A stretch of 64,000 nucleotides of DNA, taken from Eutreptiella sp. 'Long Island Sound 2002'. Lineage: Eukaryota > Euglenozoa > Euglenophyceae > Eutreptiales > Eutreptiaceae. Under the pieces are notes generated by a model. The model did not search any database and was not told where the DNA came from. It was given only the letters and a program-made list of their open reading frames with translations. This document shows positions 10,075 to 20,135 of the stretch, in pieces. Made by a program: the position numbers and the translations under genes. The DNA is taken from positions 41,686,354-41,750,353 of the forward strand of contig OZ038383.1 of NCBI GenBank assembly GCA_964036045.1, in the 5' to 3' direction. Numbering within the stretch: position 1 is the stretch's first letter; each line of letters begins with the position of its first letter.

Positions 10075-10923
10075 CCTGACCAGGGGCGGCCCCCGTGCTA
10101 TAACGGTGGTTGAGGTCCCACCGCTTTCCCGCAATGCCAAGGACTTGCAGTGCAAGCCTGAATTGCCGTGTTGTTTCACGGTCGTACGGCGCAATTGTCT
10201 GTTGCCAGTCACCCAAGACTGTTGCACACCGGGCTGGGGGTACTCCCGGCAGGCATCGCACCACATCACCCCATTGGCATGTTGCAACCATGGGCGACCG
10301 GCTTGCCATTCGGTTCGGAACCGACGCTTCTCCCTCTTGGCAGGCGGTGGGTGCTCCCGTGGCCGGGGTGTGCATACTTTCCATACGACCTCCACACGGA
10401 AGGAGACGTGCACTGCACATGTGGTATGCACCAGGTGCTTGCATGTTTTGCATGCCCGCATGTCAAGCCCACGTGGTTGATTGCACACACGGCATGCGCA
10501 TTTAAAGCAATGACCGTGCTGCGTGCAAAAGACATGAACCTTGTGATGACAATCCGTGCAGGTGACGATATCCCCGAGTAGTTTGTCGCCACAGCAGGCA
10601 CACGTGGGGAGTGAAGAGGTAGGGTGGAAGAAGGAAGAGACCACCGCTGGTGCACTGCTCGGAGGGGCATTGGCGACAAGGGGTGGATGTGGGATCTCAT
10701 CTTCAAAAGAGAACAGCCACCCCTTGCTGGTACCCCCTTTGTTTGCCGCCCGGGTGACCTGCGTGTGAAAGATGTCCGTACCGTTGCGCTTCACATGAGC
10801 TACCGCATCGGCAACGGAGCCCAGGTGCACCCATTGACCACCGTCGGCGCGTCGAACCCAAACGGGACGCATTACAAGATGCTGGTGAGAGGGACAAATG
10901 AGAAGATTGTATGAGGCACCCAT
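10075..10923 (-). pseudogene. hAT-like transposase N-terminal half with several zinc-binding domains
   Basis: The minus-strand frame from an ATG at 10,923 (a GTG lies two codons upstream) carries three putative domains. Residues ~22-75 contain 'HLGSVADAVAHVKRNG' and end in 'GWLFSF'. They resemble NUMOD-type helix-turn-helix modules, though weakly. Residues ~110-171 form a dense Cys/His cluster (CACC, CTDCHHKVHVFC, CFKCACRVC, ACKTCKHLVHTTC), PHD- or C1-like. Residues ~213-262 ('RPWLQHANGVMWCDAC' to 'VKQHGNSGLH') form a C-x2-C...H-x5-H finger typical of the N-terminus of ZMYM6/KIAA1586-type hAT proteins. A basic stretch (KREKRRFR, ~198-205) could be a nuclear localisation signal. After residue ~280 the frame runs into homopolymers and Arg-rich noise. 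The catalytic core follows in the same direction at 8,211-9,060. Confidence 0.65.
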
Positions 10924-10929
10924 TCCCAC

Positions 10930-11880
10930 CCTTTCCTCTAGGCCCTGAACCGTTGGTATAGCTTTGACCCGAGAAATTTTGTATTTCTAATGAAGCGTGT
11001 GCCGACCCTTGCCCACGACCCTTTCCCGAACGTTATGCCTGCGGAGCTCTCGCACCCTCGTTTCCCCAACCCCAACCCCGACTTGAACGTCTACTCCACA
11101 AGCTTGATTCCATATGCGTGCACGTGTAGGGACTCCGTACACATGAGAAGAATGCTACACTTAGCGACGGTAGTGCTCTTCGCGGATCGTTTTGTTATCT
11201 CTCCTTTCGTACTTTCCACTTTCTACTTTCTACTTTGTACTTCCTACTTTCTATTTTATGCTTTGTAGTTTCTACCTTGTATATTGTCTATCGGACCGTT
11301 GCACCGTGTAGCGACACTCGTGAACACATGGACAAATCAGCTGACAAGTGAATTCTGGGACAAATTAGATTAAAAAAAAGCCCCAAGAAAAAAGGCAATA
11401 GGCAATGAAAACCACATAAACCTCTGAAAAACACAAAAAAAAACACAGAAAAAGCATCAATAAACATCAATAAACGGCCCAAACGGGGCCAAAACGGTGA
11501 AAACCGCGAAAATAAACGCATAAACGTGTTTATTGGCCTCCGGCGGGCGGTTTTGGCGGGCAATTACACATGGCCTGTTGGGTATGGTCCTTTACAAAGT
11601 TTGTGCATAGAGCGCGCACAGTGCACAATACGCCCCCACAGAGAAATCCGAGCGAAATCCGAGCCCGTCAGTGGCCATCCACAGCCAAGTCAGCTGACCC
11701 AAGGCAGTAGCAGGCAGTTCTATTTCCCACAGTATTGGACAACTGGTCTGTGGGACATGTTGAAGCCATTACAGCACCCCCGCTCCCAACCTTGCGTTGC
11801 CCAAACTAGGGCACCAAATGTATGAGGTACACATCCCATTCCAAAAGATGAAACAGGGCTTCTACTATTTCCGTGATTGG
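10930..11880. other. No gene recognised
   Basis: The stretch contains a pyrimidine-rich degenerate CTTTCTACTTT repeat (about 11,205-11,285), an A-rich purine stretch (11,365-11,470) and short AAAACGG iterations (11,475-11,515). It also has GGCGGGCGG/GGCGGGC motifs near 11,543-11,560. No coding signal was seen. Confidence 0.6.
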
Positions 11881-11882
11881 CC

Positions 11883-11985
11883 TGAAAAAACCCTTCCGTG
11901 ATTTTCCGTGATTTTCTGTGATTTTCCGTGATTTTCCGTGATTTTCCGTGGCATTTCCGTGATATTTCCGTGATTTTCTGTTGTG
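11883..11985. repeat. 10-bp minisatellite ATTTTCCGTG
   Basis: About nine copies of the decamer ATTTTCCGTG occur, some with C to T changes (TTTTCTGTG). The same decamer forms separate short arrays at 12,425-12,456 and 12,500-12,590. Confidence 0.9.
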
Positions 11986-12382
11986 TTTCCGTGGGACAAA
12001 AATGTTCCTCATGCATCGCCTTTGCCTCACCTGGACACCCACAAGAGACGAAACAAAGCACAACACATTCTCGGTATGCTCCACACCCTGGTTTGGTCCC
12101 TTGCACTGCAGCTGGAGAGTGGCAACCACGTAGACCTTTGGTCCTACCCCAATCAAGACGTTGGCGATTGCGTGACCCTACTCATCGGTCCACTCATCGG
12201 TTCCTACCCAGCATTCCTGGTTTTTAATTTTGTGACGAATTGCACCTTTATGCAGGAGACCGGCACGCCGGGAAGCCTTGTACACCTCGTCTTTATTACG
12301 AATACACCATGGACTTTAGTGTATTTCCACATCAACATGTCACAACTGAAAACACACAAAGAAATACACACTCTAACACTTA

Positions 12383-12590
12383 GCAACCAGGAACAACAAT
12401 AGCAAACAATAGGAACTTTCATTTCCATTTCCGTGATTTTCCGTGATTTTCCGTGGCAACCAGGAACAACAATAGCAAGCAATAGGAACTTCAATTTCCC
12501 TTTCCGTGATTTTCCGTGATTTTCCGTGATTTCCGTGATTTTCAACGTTGGCCTATTTCCGTGATTTTCCGTGATTTTCCTGCCACGGAA
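12383..12590. repeat. Duplicated segment with further ATTTTCCGTG arrays
   Basis: A segment containing 'gcaaccaggaacaacaatag' occurs at about 12,384 and again at about 12,455. Each copy is followed by a few ATTTTCCGTG decamers. The second array runs to about 12,590. The structure suggests local duplication spreading the minisatellite. Confidence 0.8.
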
Positions 12591-12658
12591 ATACCAGAAG
12601 CCCTGGATGAAAGGAAAGGTTGTGTGTATGAGTAGCATCGACAGCAGCTGCAATCCTC

Positions 12659-12876
12659 TTGGGGGGGGGGGGGGGGGGATGGCAGGGAGAGAGTCCTTCC
12701 AGGTCGGCAGTCGCCTTGGAGCCGCAAGTTCCTGTTGCATTCACACTCCCCAAAATTGCCAACATCCGGTGTCTTTGGGGGGGGGGGGGGGAGAGGGACT
12801 TGCTTGAGCGTGGGGGGGGGGGGTCCAGGGGAGGGGGGAAGGGGGTCCAGGGGGGAGGGGCCCCCCCCCCCCCTGC
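12659..12876. repeat. G-homopolymer cluster with terminal C-run
   Basis: An 18-G run (12,661-12,678) and further runs of 11-14 G's end in a run of about 14 C's at 12,860-12,874, followed by TGCCGG. The motif 'ggggtccaggggggag' just before the C-run is nearly identical at 13,530-13,560. The frames translate to Gly/Pro and are not coding. Confidence 0.8.
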
Positions 12877-13075
12877 CGGAACATACCCAATGCACAGGGA
12901 ACAGAAAAATTATTGGAGAATGAACAACTCAGGACATGGAAATGTCATCTTGTCGGCCGTAAACAAAGGAAATTCATCATTGAATGTCAATTCAGGGTTT
13001 CCACATCTCACCAATACACAACAACTACAACAAAGCGGGACATTCACCATCTCATGCCAAATGACAGTGTTCTTG

Positions 13076-13459
13076 TCAGTCAGAATTAGACTCGCCTGAA
13101 CTGGAGCCTCCATCAGTAGTGGAACTGGAACTGGAACCTGATGATGATGCCGAACCTGAGTCACTGCCTGAGTGGGAGACATCAGACAAATTATCAGACA
13201 GTGCCTCATCATCCACTGACTCCGGATCAGAGGGTACCTCAGCATCAGAAACATCTGTTTTCCGTCGCTTGGTACCCTTGTCCTTACGCCTGCCGCGCAA
13301 ATTGCGCACCCGTCTGGTTTTCCAAAATTCTGCTGCCACAGCACAAAGGTCATGTTCAGCCCATGGTGCACAAGGTGCACAAGATATATGGAGCACACGT
13401 GGAGCAACACGTACACAGTATATGGCATGCGCCAAAGGCGCCGAAAATTTTTTTCCCAT
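13076..13459 (-). CDS. Small basic/acidic Ser-rich protein or terminal exon, unknown
   Basis: A 127-residue frame starts at a true ATG (13,457-13,459). The N-terminal third is unremarkable. Residues ~48-67 are strongly basic (RRVRNLRGRRKDKGTKRRK), as in a nuclear localisation signal. The last ~60 residues are Ser/Asp/Glu-rich ('EVPSDPESVDDEALSDNLSD', then serine runs with Asp and Gly) and would be disordered and a phosphorylation target. No catalytic domain is seen. The layout resembles the disordered tail of a nuclear protein, so this may be the last exon of a longer gene. The acidic tail reads clearly in this frame only. Confidence 0.4.
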   Translation of the reverse strand: MGKKFSAPLAHAIYCVRVAPRVLHISCAPCAPWAEHDLCAVAAEFWKTRRVRNLRGRRKDKGTKRRKTDVSDAEVPSDPESVDDEALSDNLSDVSHSGSDSGSASSSGSSSSSTTDGGSSSGESNSD

Positions 13460-13502
13460 GACTAAAAAAGGTTCCCAAAACCCATGTTTTCAGGTGCACT
13501 TG

Positions 13503-13560
13503 AGCTGAGGGGGGAGGGGGGGAGGGGGGGAGGGGGTCCAGGGGGGAGCCCCCCCCCCTG
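13503..13560. repeat. G-run/C-run hairpin, relative of 12,659-12,876
   Basis: Runs of 6-8 G's separated by single A's are followed by 'ggtccaggggggag', then 9 C's and TGCCAG. The shared 'ggtccaggggggag' plus C-run plus TGCC(G/A)G ending links it to the block at 12.66-12.88 kb. Confidence 0.7.
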
Positions 13561-13599
13561 CCAGAATGAAAATTAAAGCAAGTCCCTGGGGGGGGGGGG

Positions 13600-15060
13600 G
13601 GGCTGCTCAGTTTCTTGTCCGTACATTGAGCACACACCTGGGGCACAGCTATGAGAAGGGACCTGGTGATCCCCTTCCCTGACAACAGCCCCTGGCACAC
13701 TATCAACAAGAGGCTGGTGGAGCGCACACCGCTTGGATGGTGACGAACAAGCCTTCCACGAGGTCGACAGGGGACACCAGCACCGCTGTGGAGGGTGTGG
13801 CTGCAAGGTCGGGGGCAGGCTGTGGGGCATGCGGCCCTGTAGGTGCAGCCATGGGGGCCGAGCTGGTTTGAGGGGGACTGTTGTTCTGCATGCCCTGTGC
13901 CAGTGGATGCTTTGGTCCCAAGGGCAAAACTGACTTCGCTGGGGCTGTTCCATTCAAAACTGGCCCCGTTTCAGAAGGGGTCGACCCAATAGTGGCCTGG
14001 GCTGCATCTGCAGACATACGCCGTGTCGCCCTGATCCATCCCATCACAAACCCCTACCCTTAGACGTGCCCCGGGCCACACCCCCATCCCTGACACTGAC
14101 CCGAGCACTTATCCTGTCACAAACCCTTGCCCAGATACACAGCGCCCCCATGAACCCACCTGCACTACACACGCACGCTTGGCGGCACCTCTGAAGGCGA
14201 TCCAGGCACAGCCAGAACATGCCCCATCAACACCCCCGAAACTTCACGGTTCACTGCCAGTGCTGGCAGGGGAGGGGGACGCCGGGGGCAGAACGCCGCA
14301 GGGGTGTGCAGTGGGACACACATTCCGCTCTCATCCACGAAACCGCCTTCCGCACCCCATCTGACGCCAATGCGTCCATATCGCATTGTGTGTGCATTCC
14401 CCATGGGCATACAATGGAAAGGGACCCCCCTCAGAGCTCTCCCATCTCGCACCTTTGCGCCCCTGCCTTGTTTCACCCAGGTACCCATTGCATGTGCCCC
14501 CCCCCCCCCCCGATGCACCGTGTACACCCTCACCAACAGTTGTGCATCAATCCGCAGGTCTCACGATGTACACCACATGTGACATGGACGCAGCAGCAAG
14601 GGAATGCCTTTCATGCGGCGTGGACGACCCTGACCGAACCCATGCCGTCGCCCCTTTGGTAATGTGAGTGATATCAATCTAAAATGAAGAAGGGCTTCTA
14701 GACAAACAGGCCAGCCCAGCTCTACTTACAGCCTTGCCAGTTGGGTGGGAGCTTGGCACCAGCAAGGCTAGCATCCCCTACTACACCCCCTACTACAAAT
14801 GTGCAGTGCAGTGCGGGCCATTGGTCTACTTGTTCAAGTCAAATGTATCAAGCATTGTCGCTGCACCCCAGCTGTGCTTGTGCCAGTACTGACCATTGAG
14901 ATATACAGTTTGAAAATGAAAATGCACACAAAATGCGTTACGGGTGCGCCAGTCTCCCCTATCCCCCAAATGCACCGCAATCAGAAAACTGCTGCACAGT
15001 TGCACTGCATCCGCATTGTGCGTGTACCGCTCGTGAGGGGCTACAAGTTTTGGTGACCAG
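13600..15060. other. No gene recognised
   Basis: Open frames occur on both strands but none carries a recognisable domain. A 14-C run lies at about 14,498-14,511. The CT- and CA-poor, GC-moderate sequence gives no repeat structure visible by eye. Confidence 0.5.
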
Positions 15061-15075
15061 GGCTGTCCATTATGG

Positions 15076-15112
15076 GGAGAGAGAGAGAGAAAGAGAGAGA
15101 GACAGAGAGACT
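15076..15112. repeat. GA microsatellite, imperfect
   Basis: A GAGAGAGA tract of about 37 bp interrupted by A and C (AAAGAGAG, GACAGAGAG). Confidence 0.85.
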
Positions 15113-15119
15113 TTGTTTG

Positions 15120-18100
15120 GTGCGATCCGATATGCCCCAACCCCAAGAAAGTGCGCTGGGCGGCTACTGAGGAACTGCTGCAGCTTGTGCGGCCACCTCC
15201 ATCCGGTGACGGACCACCATCTATGCATGACCATTGTGTCACTGGGGGCCGCTGACTGAGTCAACATGGAACATGGTATACCTAAGGAAGGTACTGTCGG
15301 GGATGAAAAGCCCAACCCGTAGCCCTTGGCAAAGCCTACCCATACCGTGTGCACCCAAAGGAAACACTGGTCCGTGGGCGCTAGCGCTGGAACGACGCAG
15401 GATCCTGCGGTTCTGCTGGTAAGTCTGCGTATGTCTGGTGTGACTCAGGGCACCCCAAGGCTGCAGCATCAGGGAGCTGCGCCATTGTTTGAAGCGCTCG
15501 AGCCGGAAGCCAACGCTTGTCAGTAGCAGCAGCGAGACAATGGAGAGGGTCCCAATGAATCGAATAGATCTGCGCATACGAATGCCATTTGCACTGAGCC
15601 TCACATGCTGCGGGACTGCGCTGCCAACGCACTGCAGAAACGAGATGTTGTGATGCCAAACGCGCCCGGTACTGGATCACTAGGGGTGCATTGAAGGCTT
15701 CATCCCTGGACCTGCAGTCGAAATATACCTCCTGGAACGTGAGCATCTTTATGCGCTGTTGGATGGAAATGAGGACTACAGATGCCTGTGGGAAGGTCAT
15801 CGCTCCCCAGCAGCGTCACGAGCAGGAACAAACACTGCTCTTGGCGCACTCATGGGTCCCCCCACAACCCCTCCCAGGCTCAACTGCAGAAACCGTTGCT
15901 TGCCAGTGCAAGTGGTGAGTCAACACCTGGTGAGCTACCAGAGGGGAAATAGGACATCGGGAAAAATGGGGTAGCATGGAGGGAAATGGGGCAAGTATTT
16001 GAGCTGAGATGGAGAACTTGGGGGAAATTGGTACCTGACACCCCCCCCCCCCCCCTTGTAATCTCCCCCCCAATGTCGTGACGATTCCCCCCCCTGGCGG
16101 AGGGGGGGGGGATTGCACCACCAACCCGTAACACTTCAAAACTGCAGCTGTGCATGCACAACACCCGTAGTGTGTATGGCATTGAAACACGATGTTACTT
16201 CTGTGTGTGTGCCCTTTCCACAGGCACTGTGTGAAGGGACCAATGACAAATGCCAACAGCGGGCCACCCTTGCTGCGAGAGTGGTACCATACACGAGTGC
16301 CTGTGGCATACATTTGTGTCTGGATGACAGGAGAAATCAACTCTGACAGAGGGCACTTGCAGAGAAAGAATAGAAGAGCACAGTACAACCAACCGTTTCC
16401 AAAAAGAAATGTCAAAGTGACGCCCCCCCCCCCCCCCTGGGGGGGGGGGGGTTACAAGGGGGGGGGGGATTGCAAGGGGGGGTGTAAGGTACAAAAGTTG
16501 GAAAGCTGGTGGTAAATTTGAGAAAATGTGTGACGGAGTAGTAAAGTGGGTACCCAGTGTCCGTGCATGGTGTGGACAGGTACCAGGGGGGGGGGGGTCT
16601 GTTACTACTTCCTCTTTTCATAATTGACACTGGTCACCTGCTTGGACAGCCAGCAGACACCCACTTTCTTCCCTCGGGGAATGTACCTCCCCGTGCTTTG
16701 TCCAAACAATGGTAAAAGACCAAAAGTTGTGGAAACAACACCAGTGATGTTTGGACAAGCCATTGTTTGCACGCAGTACCCCCCCCCCCCACCCGTCCAG
16801 TGAACAATAAAGTCCCCGAATAATACGGTGCGAACACCAAGTGTTCGGTGGACAAGCCGTTTGCTGGACACCTGGGGGGGGGGGGGGGGGTTGGCACAAG
16901 GCCTCGGTTTTAGATTGTTTGCCTTTGGCGGTGCCTATTGGCCTCTCGCCACTGCTCATTCTGACCCTCTGTGGGTCCAAGCGTGTTTTGGTTGTGTCAT
17001 CGGAGCCCCTGGATGAGTTGTCCTGTTTGACTACTCCAGGGTGGGCTGTCCCGACACCCTGGGGGGGGGGGGGGGAAGAGCACGTGGGCTGGGTTTGGGG
17101 CTGGCTTTGGGGCTGGCTTTGGGCCAACCAAAGAGGCTGCAATGCATGAATCCAATGCAACTTGCCACAAAAATCACCTGCAAATCATGCAAAACAACAT
17201 CAATAGTTCATATCCACCATAACCAAACAAGGGAACTGTCAATTTCAGATCTTTGGACAAACTGTTGTTTGAGCAGAGGGGGGAGGGGCACCCTCATAAA
17301 AGTGGACATGCTCCCTGGTAAGACAACAATGGCAGGAGTGACGTGGACAGCTGTGCAAACAATGGACCATGGTGACACACTTCCAACACAACACTTCTCC
17401 ATCAACCAGGCTTCAGACATTTGCGCCCATTTTCCCCCAGTATCCCCCTTCCTCATTCACCCAAAACCAGGTTTCAAAACCACGTCTTTTTCGGCATTTC
17501 TCATTTAGTTCCCTGTTTTTCCACATAAACTGGAAAAATTCTCAACCTATCACCCCTTGTTCCCCAGTTTTCCTAAATTGCCAGATTTGCCAGCTAGTCT
17601 TCTGGTATACTTCTCAAACTGGGGAAAAAGGGACCGTGCAGCAGGCATTGCCTGCCTACATCGGTGTTCCCCTCCTTGAATGGGGCAGTTTGAAGTTGTA
17701 TGCGGGGCAAACCTTGTGGACAAGATGTGCGTCGTGGAGGGTGACATGGCTGTAAAGCGTGCCTGCCTTGCCCCAGTCCCTAACCCCAGTGGCTCATGGT
17801 GGCTTTGGGTTCGGCTACATTAGTGTGTGATGCACTGCGCCCCACCATTGCCCTGTCTCCATGACCAAAATTTCGAAACAAAAAAAACTTGCAGAGGTAC
17901 CTTGCAAACTTGGGGCAAGGGCGTGAGGAAGCCATGAACCGAGCCTCTGCCGAAAAACAAGTGGCCACCGCTGGGCAGGGGCGGCTATTTTTTTCCTGTT
18001 ACATCTTCAGGCTTCTGGCATTGGATGGCACGCCTTCACAAGGTGTGACAAACTGCATTGGAGAGGCTGTAGTGTTGTTTTCTAAAATACACCCAAACAA

Positions 18101-18600
18101 ACGCATTAAGTGCCCCATTGCTTGAACAGTACAACACTGCATCTCGCAACCATGAACACTGGGGTCTGTCACAGGGGGGGGGGGGGCTGGAAACAACATG
18201 CGGTGTCAAGTGATGCTTTTTTGAGGGTCTAAAAAGGGGGGGGGGTATTTCAAAATTGTGACCATATTGCAGGGGGTCCAAAATTAGAAAGGGGTGTTGT
18301 GGAGTGGCGCTAAGAATGACGGGGCAGGTCCAACAAAGTTCCCCCTAACCCCCCACTTGTCCACAAAAATGGGACCAAGCGGGGGGCCATGAGGCAACGG
18401 ATACTGGGCTCGCATACGCCCCCGTGTCACACGCGCATGGTCATCACCACTCAGTTCAATGTTTTGCCTTGCTGCACTACAGCGCAGACCCGTTCTGTAC
18501 CACTCCAGGTGGCTTTTGATTGTGCTTTGGCTGTCTATACATCTGGGTCAGCTCGCACCCACCACCCTCCCACAGTGCCGGTTAGTCTCTAACTCTCGCT
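15120..18600. other. No gene recognised; several G/C homopolymers
   Basis: The region holds C-runs at about 16,040-16,055 and 16,421-16,437, the latter followed directly by a 13-G run, and G-runs near 16,586, 16,875 and 17,061. Further G-runs lie near 18,175 and 18,236. Open frames (for example 15,381-15,800 minus and 16,618-17,160 minus) contain no recognised domain. Purine-rich AAATGGGG sequence at 15,955-16,030 resembles that near 1.1 kb. Confidence 0.5.
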
Positions 18601-18608
18601 CTGCGGGT

Positions 18609-18642
18609 CTCTCTCTCTCTCTATGGCCTTTTGCTCTGTGGG

Positions 18643-18688
<46 letters not shown>

Positions 18689-18703
18689 CTTGTGCTCTGT
18701 GGG

Positions 18704-18740
<37 letters not shown>

Positions 18741-18741
18741 C
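18609..18741. repeat. CT microsatellite, two blocks
   Basis: Two CT/TC tracts (about 18,643-18,687 and 18,706-18,737) are separated by a duplicated 'gccttgtgctctgtgggcc'-like segment. A shorter third tract lies at 18,608-18,622. The module (segment plus CT tract) seems to have duplicated as a unit. Frames across it (LSLSLS / RERERE) are artefacts. Confidence 0.9.
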
Positions 18742-18896
18742 TCGCCCTCTGCACCCTCCCAAGGGGGTTTATCTTTCTCCTCACCCTCCCCAGGGGGTTT
18801 TCTTCCTTCTCACCCTCCCCACCCTTTCTCTCTGTCCCTCTCTCCCCAGAGTCTGTGCCTCGTCTTACCCCCCCCCCCTCTGTTTGCTGGCTCATT

Positions 18897-19719
18897 TCAG
18901 GCATATCGCCGTTCGCATGGCGGTGTGCTCAGCAACGTGTAGAGGAACCGTACAGCGTCCCCCGTTACTGGGTCCGTTTGCCTGAAGAGTGTTTTTTGAA
19001 ACCGCCTTATGAGATCAGCTCGGCCCGTCAACCAAACGTGCAGGCAGTCACCATTCCTACTCACTGAGGATGGCACCGCTCTGTGGCCCTCTGCCGGGCA
19101 GTGGAGGATTGCCTCCCATTGGAATGGGTGCCACTTGCCAGCACTCTTGGGCCACCACTCAATCTGCATGTTTGTCAGGGCCCGAGTCTTCAGGGTCCAG
19201 TTGATTTGGACCATCAACGGGTAGAGTTCTTGATTGTTCATCAACAATGGCTCTCCGTGATTGTCCACAATTTCACAGTGCATCCTCGTGCTGTGAGGTT
19301 GGTCCAGTCGAGGCCAGATTTGCTAATTCCGTGCCCAGGCCATAGTGTTCAGCTCCGCATTGATAGCTCTCAACCCCTCCTCCGCTATGGCGTCCAGCTG
19401 GTTCAGTGCTTGCACCTTGAGACGCTGGCGTGCTTGCTGGGGCTTGATTTTCTTGGAGGCCAAGTTGACTTCTGTGTATGGGCCGTGTCGATTCTGCTGT
19501 GGCCCCCACCTCTCCCGTGTCTCCCATGGCTTTCTTGGCGGCATCACGCCAAAGAGCTCCTCCGCGACAGGACGCGGAGTTTGTATCTGTACACAGCTGT
19601 TGCTGGGCTTTTGTTGCTGCCGTGTTTCGCGGTAGAACACGAGGCTCACGTCAACGGTTTCCTTTGCGCCAAGACGCAGATTTTGGGCGTTCAGGCATTT
19701 GCATTTATGATACCTGTAG
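18897..19719 (-). pseudogene. Unknown coding-like frame with one in-frame TAG
   Basis: One minus-strand frame runs from about 19,719 to a TGA at 18,897 with a single interruption, TAG at 19,323-19,325. Composition is protein-like on both sides of the stop. Upstream there is a helical stretch ('KKIKPQQARQRLKVQALNQL', then 'DAIAEEGLRAINAEL'). Downstream there is 'EPLLMNNQELYPLMVQINW', 'ALTNMQIEWWPKSAGKW' and 'TGRADLIRRFQKTLF'. No family is recognised. It lies just downstream of the LINE-A reverse transcriptase on the same strand and could be its C-terminal end or a separate gene. The upstream limit is uncertain because no clear start codon is seen. Confidence 0.4.
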
Positions 19720-19802
19720 TGATACCGCAGTCATGATGCTTGTTTGCGCTTCTGAGTTGCTCTGACTCGTGCTCCCTGTGTCTTTCGCAGTGGTTAGCGG
19801 CC

Positions 19803-20135
19803 TTGTCCCAGGTTTCCGCTTTTCTTGAACTTTCGCCTCTTCTGCTGTCGCCTTGTGTCACTCACATCCGTGCTGAAAGATTGAGATTCAGATTCAGACT
19901 CTGTTTGCTAAGACATCTCTTCCCCCCGCCATCCCATTTGTGCGTACCCTGCCCCTGATTCCTCACTACCCGAGCTGCAAGAATTGCATGATTCTTTTCC
20001 GTGTGGTGCTGGTTCCCCGGACGCTTCTCCTGTCATTTCATCACTGTCCATGGGTACCATACCCAAGGACGCCAGCACCGCTTCAGTGTCCTCTGATTCT
20101 GATCCAGACCCTCCCCACACAGCTCGCGGAGCCAC
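19803..20135 (-). pseudogene. Acidic Ser-rich then basic tail, frameshifted from the LINE-A zinc-knuckle frame
   Basis: A frame overlapping the end of the LINE-A zinc-knuckle frame reads 'GGSGSESEDTEAVLASLGMV', then 'DSDEMTGEASGEPAPHGKES', then a Cys/Ser stretch to TAG at 19,908. It continues past that TAG as 'QTESESESQSFSTDVSDTRR' and 'QQKRRKFKKSGN' to a TAA near 19,803. Acidic Ser-rich sequence followed by a basic cluster suggests a disordered nuclear tail. A frameshift near 20,110 would join it to the upstream LINE-A frame. Confidence 0.35.

Noticed and set aside
9847-10075. Arg-rich C-terminal extension of the hAT N-terminal frame
   Set aside because: It reads through a homopolymer foldback and CGCCGG-type repeats; resemblance to the family ends before it.
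12910-13428. 172-residue minus-strand frame overlapping the acidic ORF
   Set aside because: The Ser/Asp-rich and basic pattern is clear only in the 13,076-13,459 frame; this one looks like its shadow.
18548-19067. Leu-Ser and Arg-Glu repeat open frames
   Set aside because: Direct translation of the CT microsatellite.
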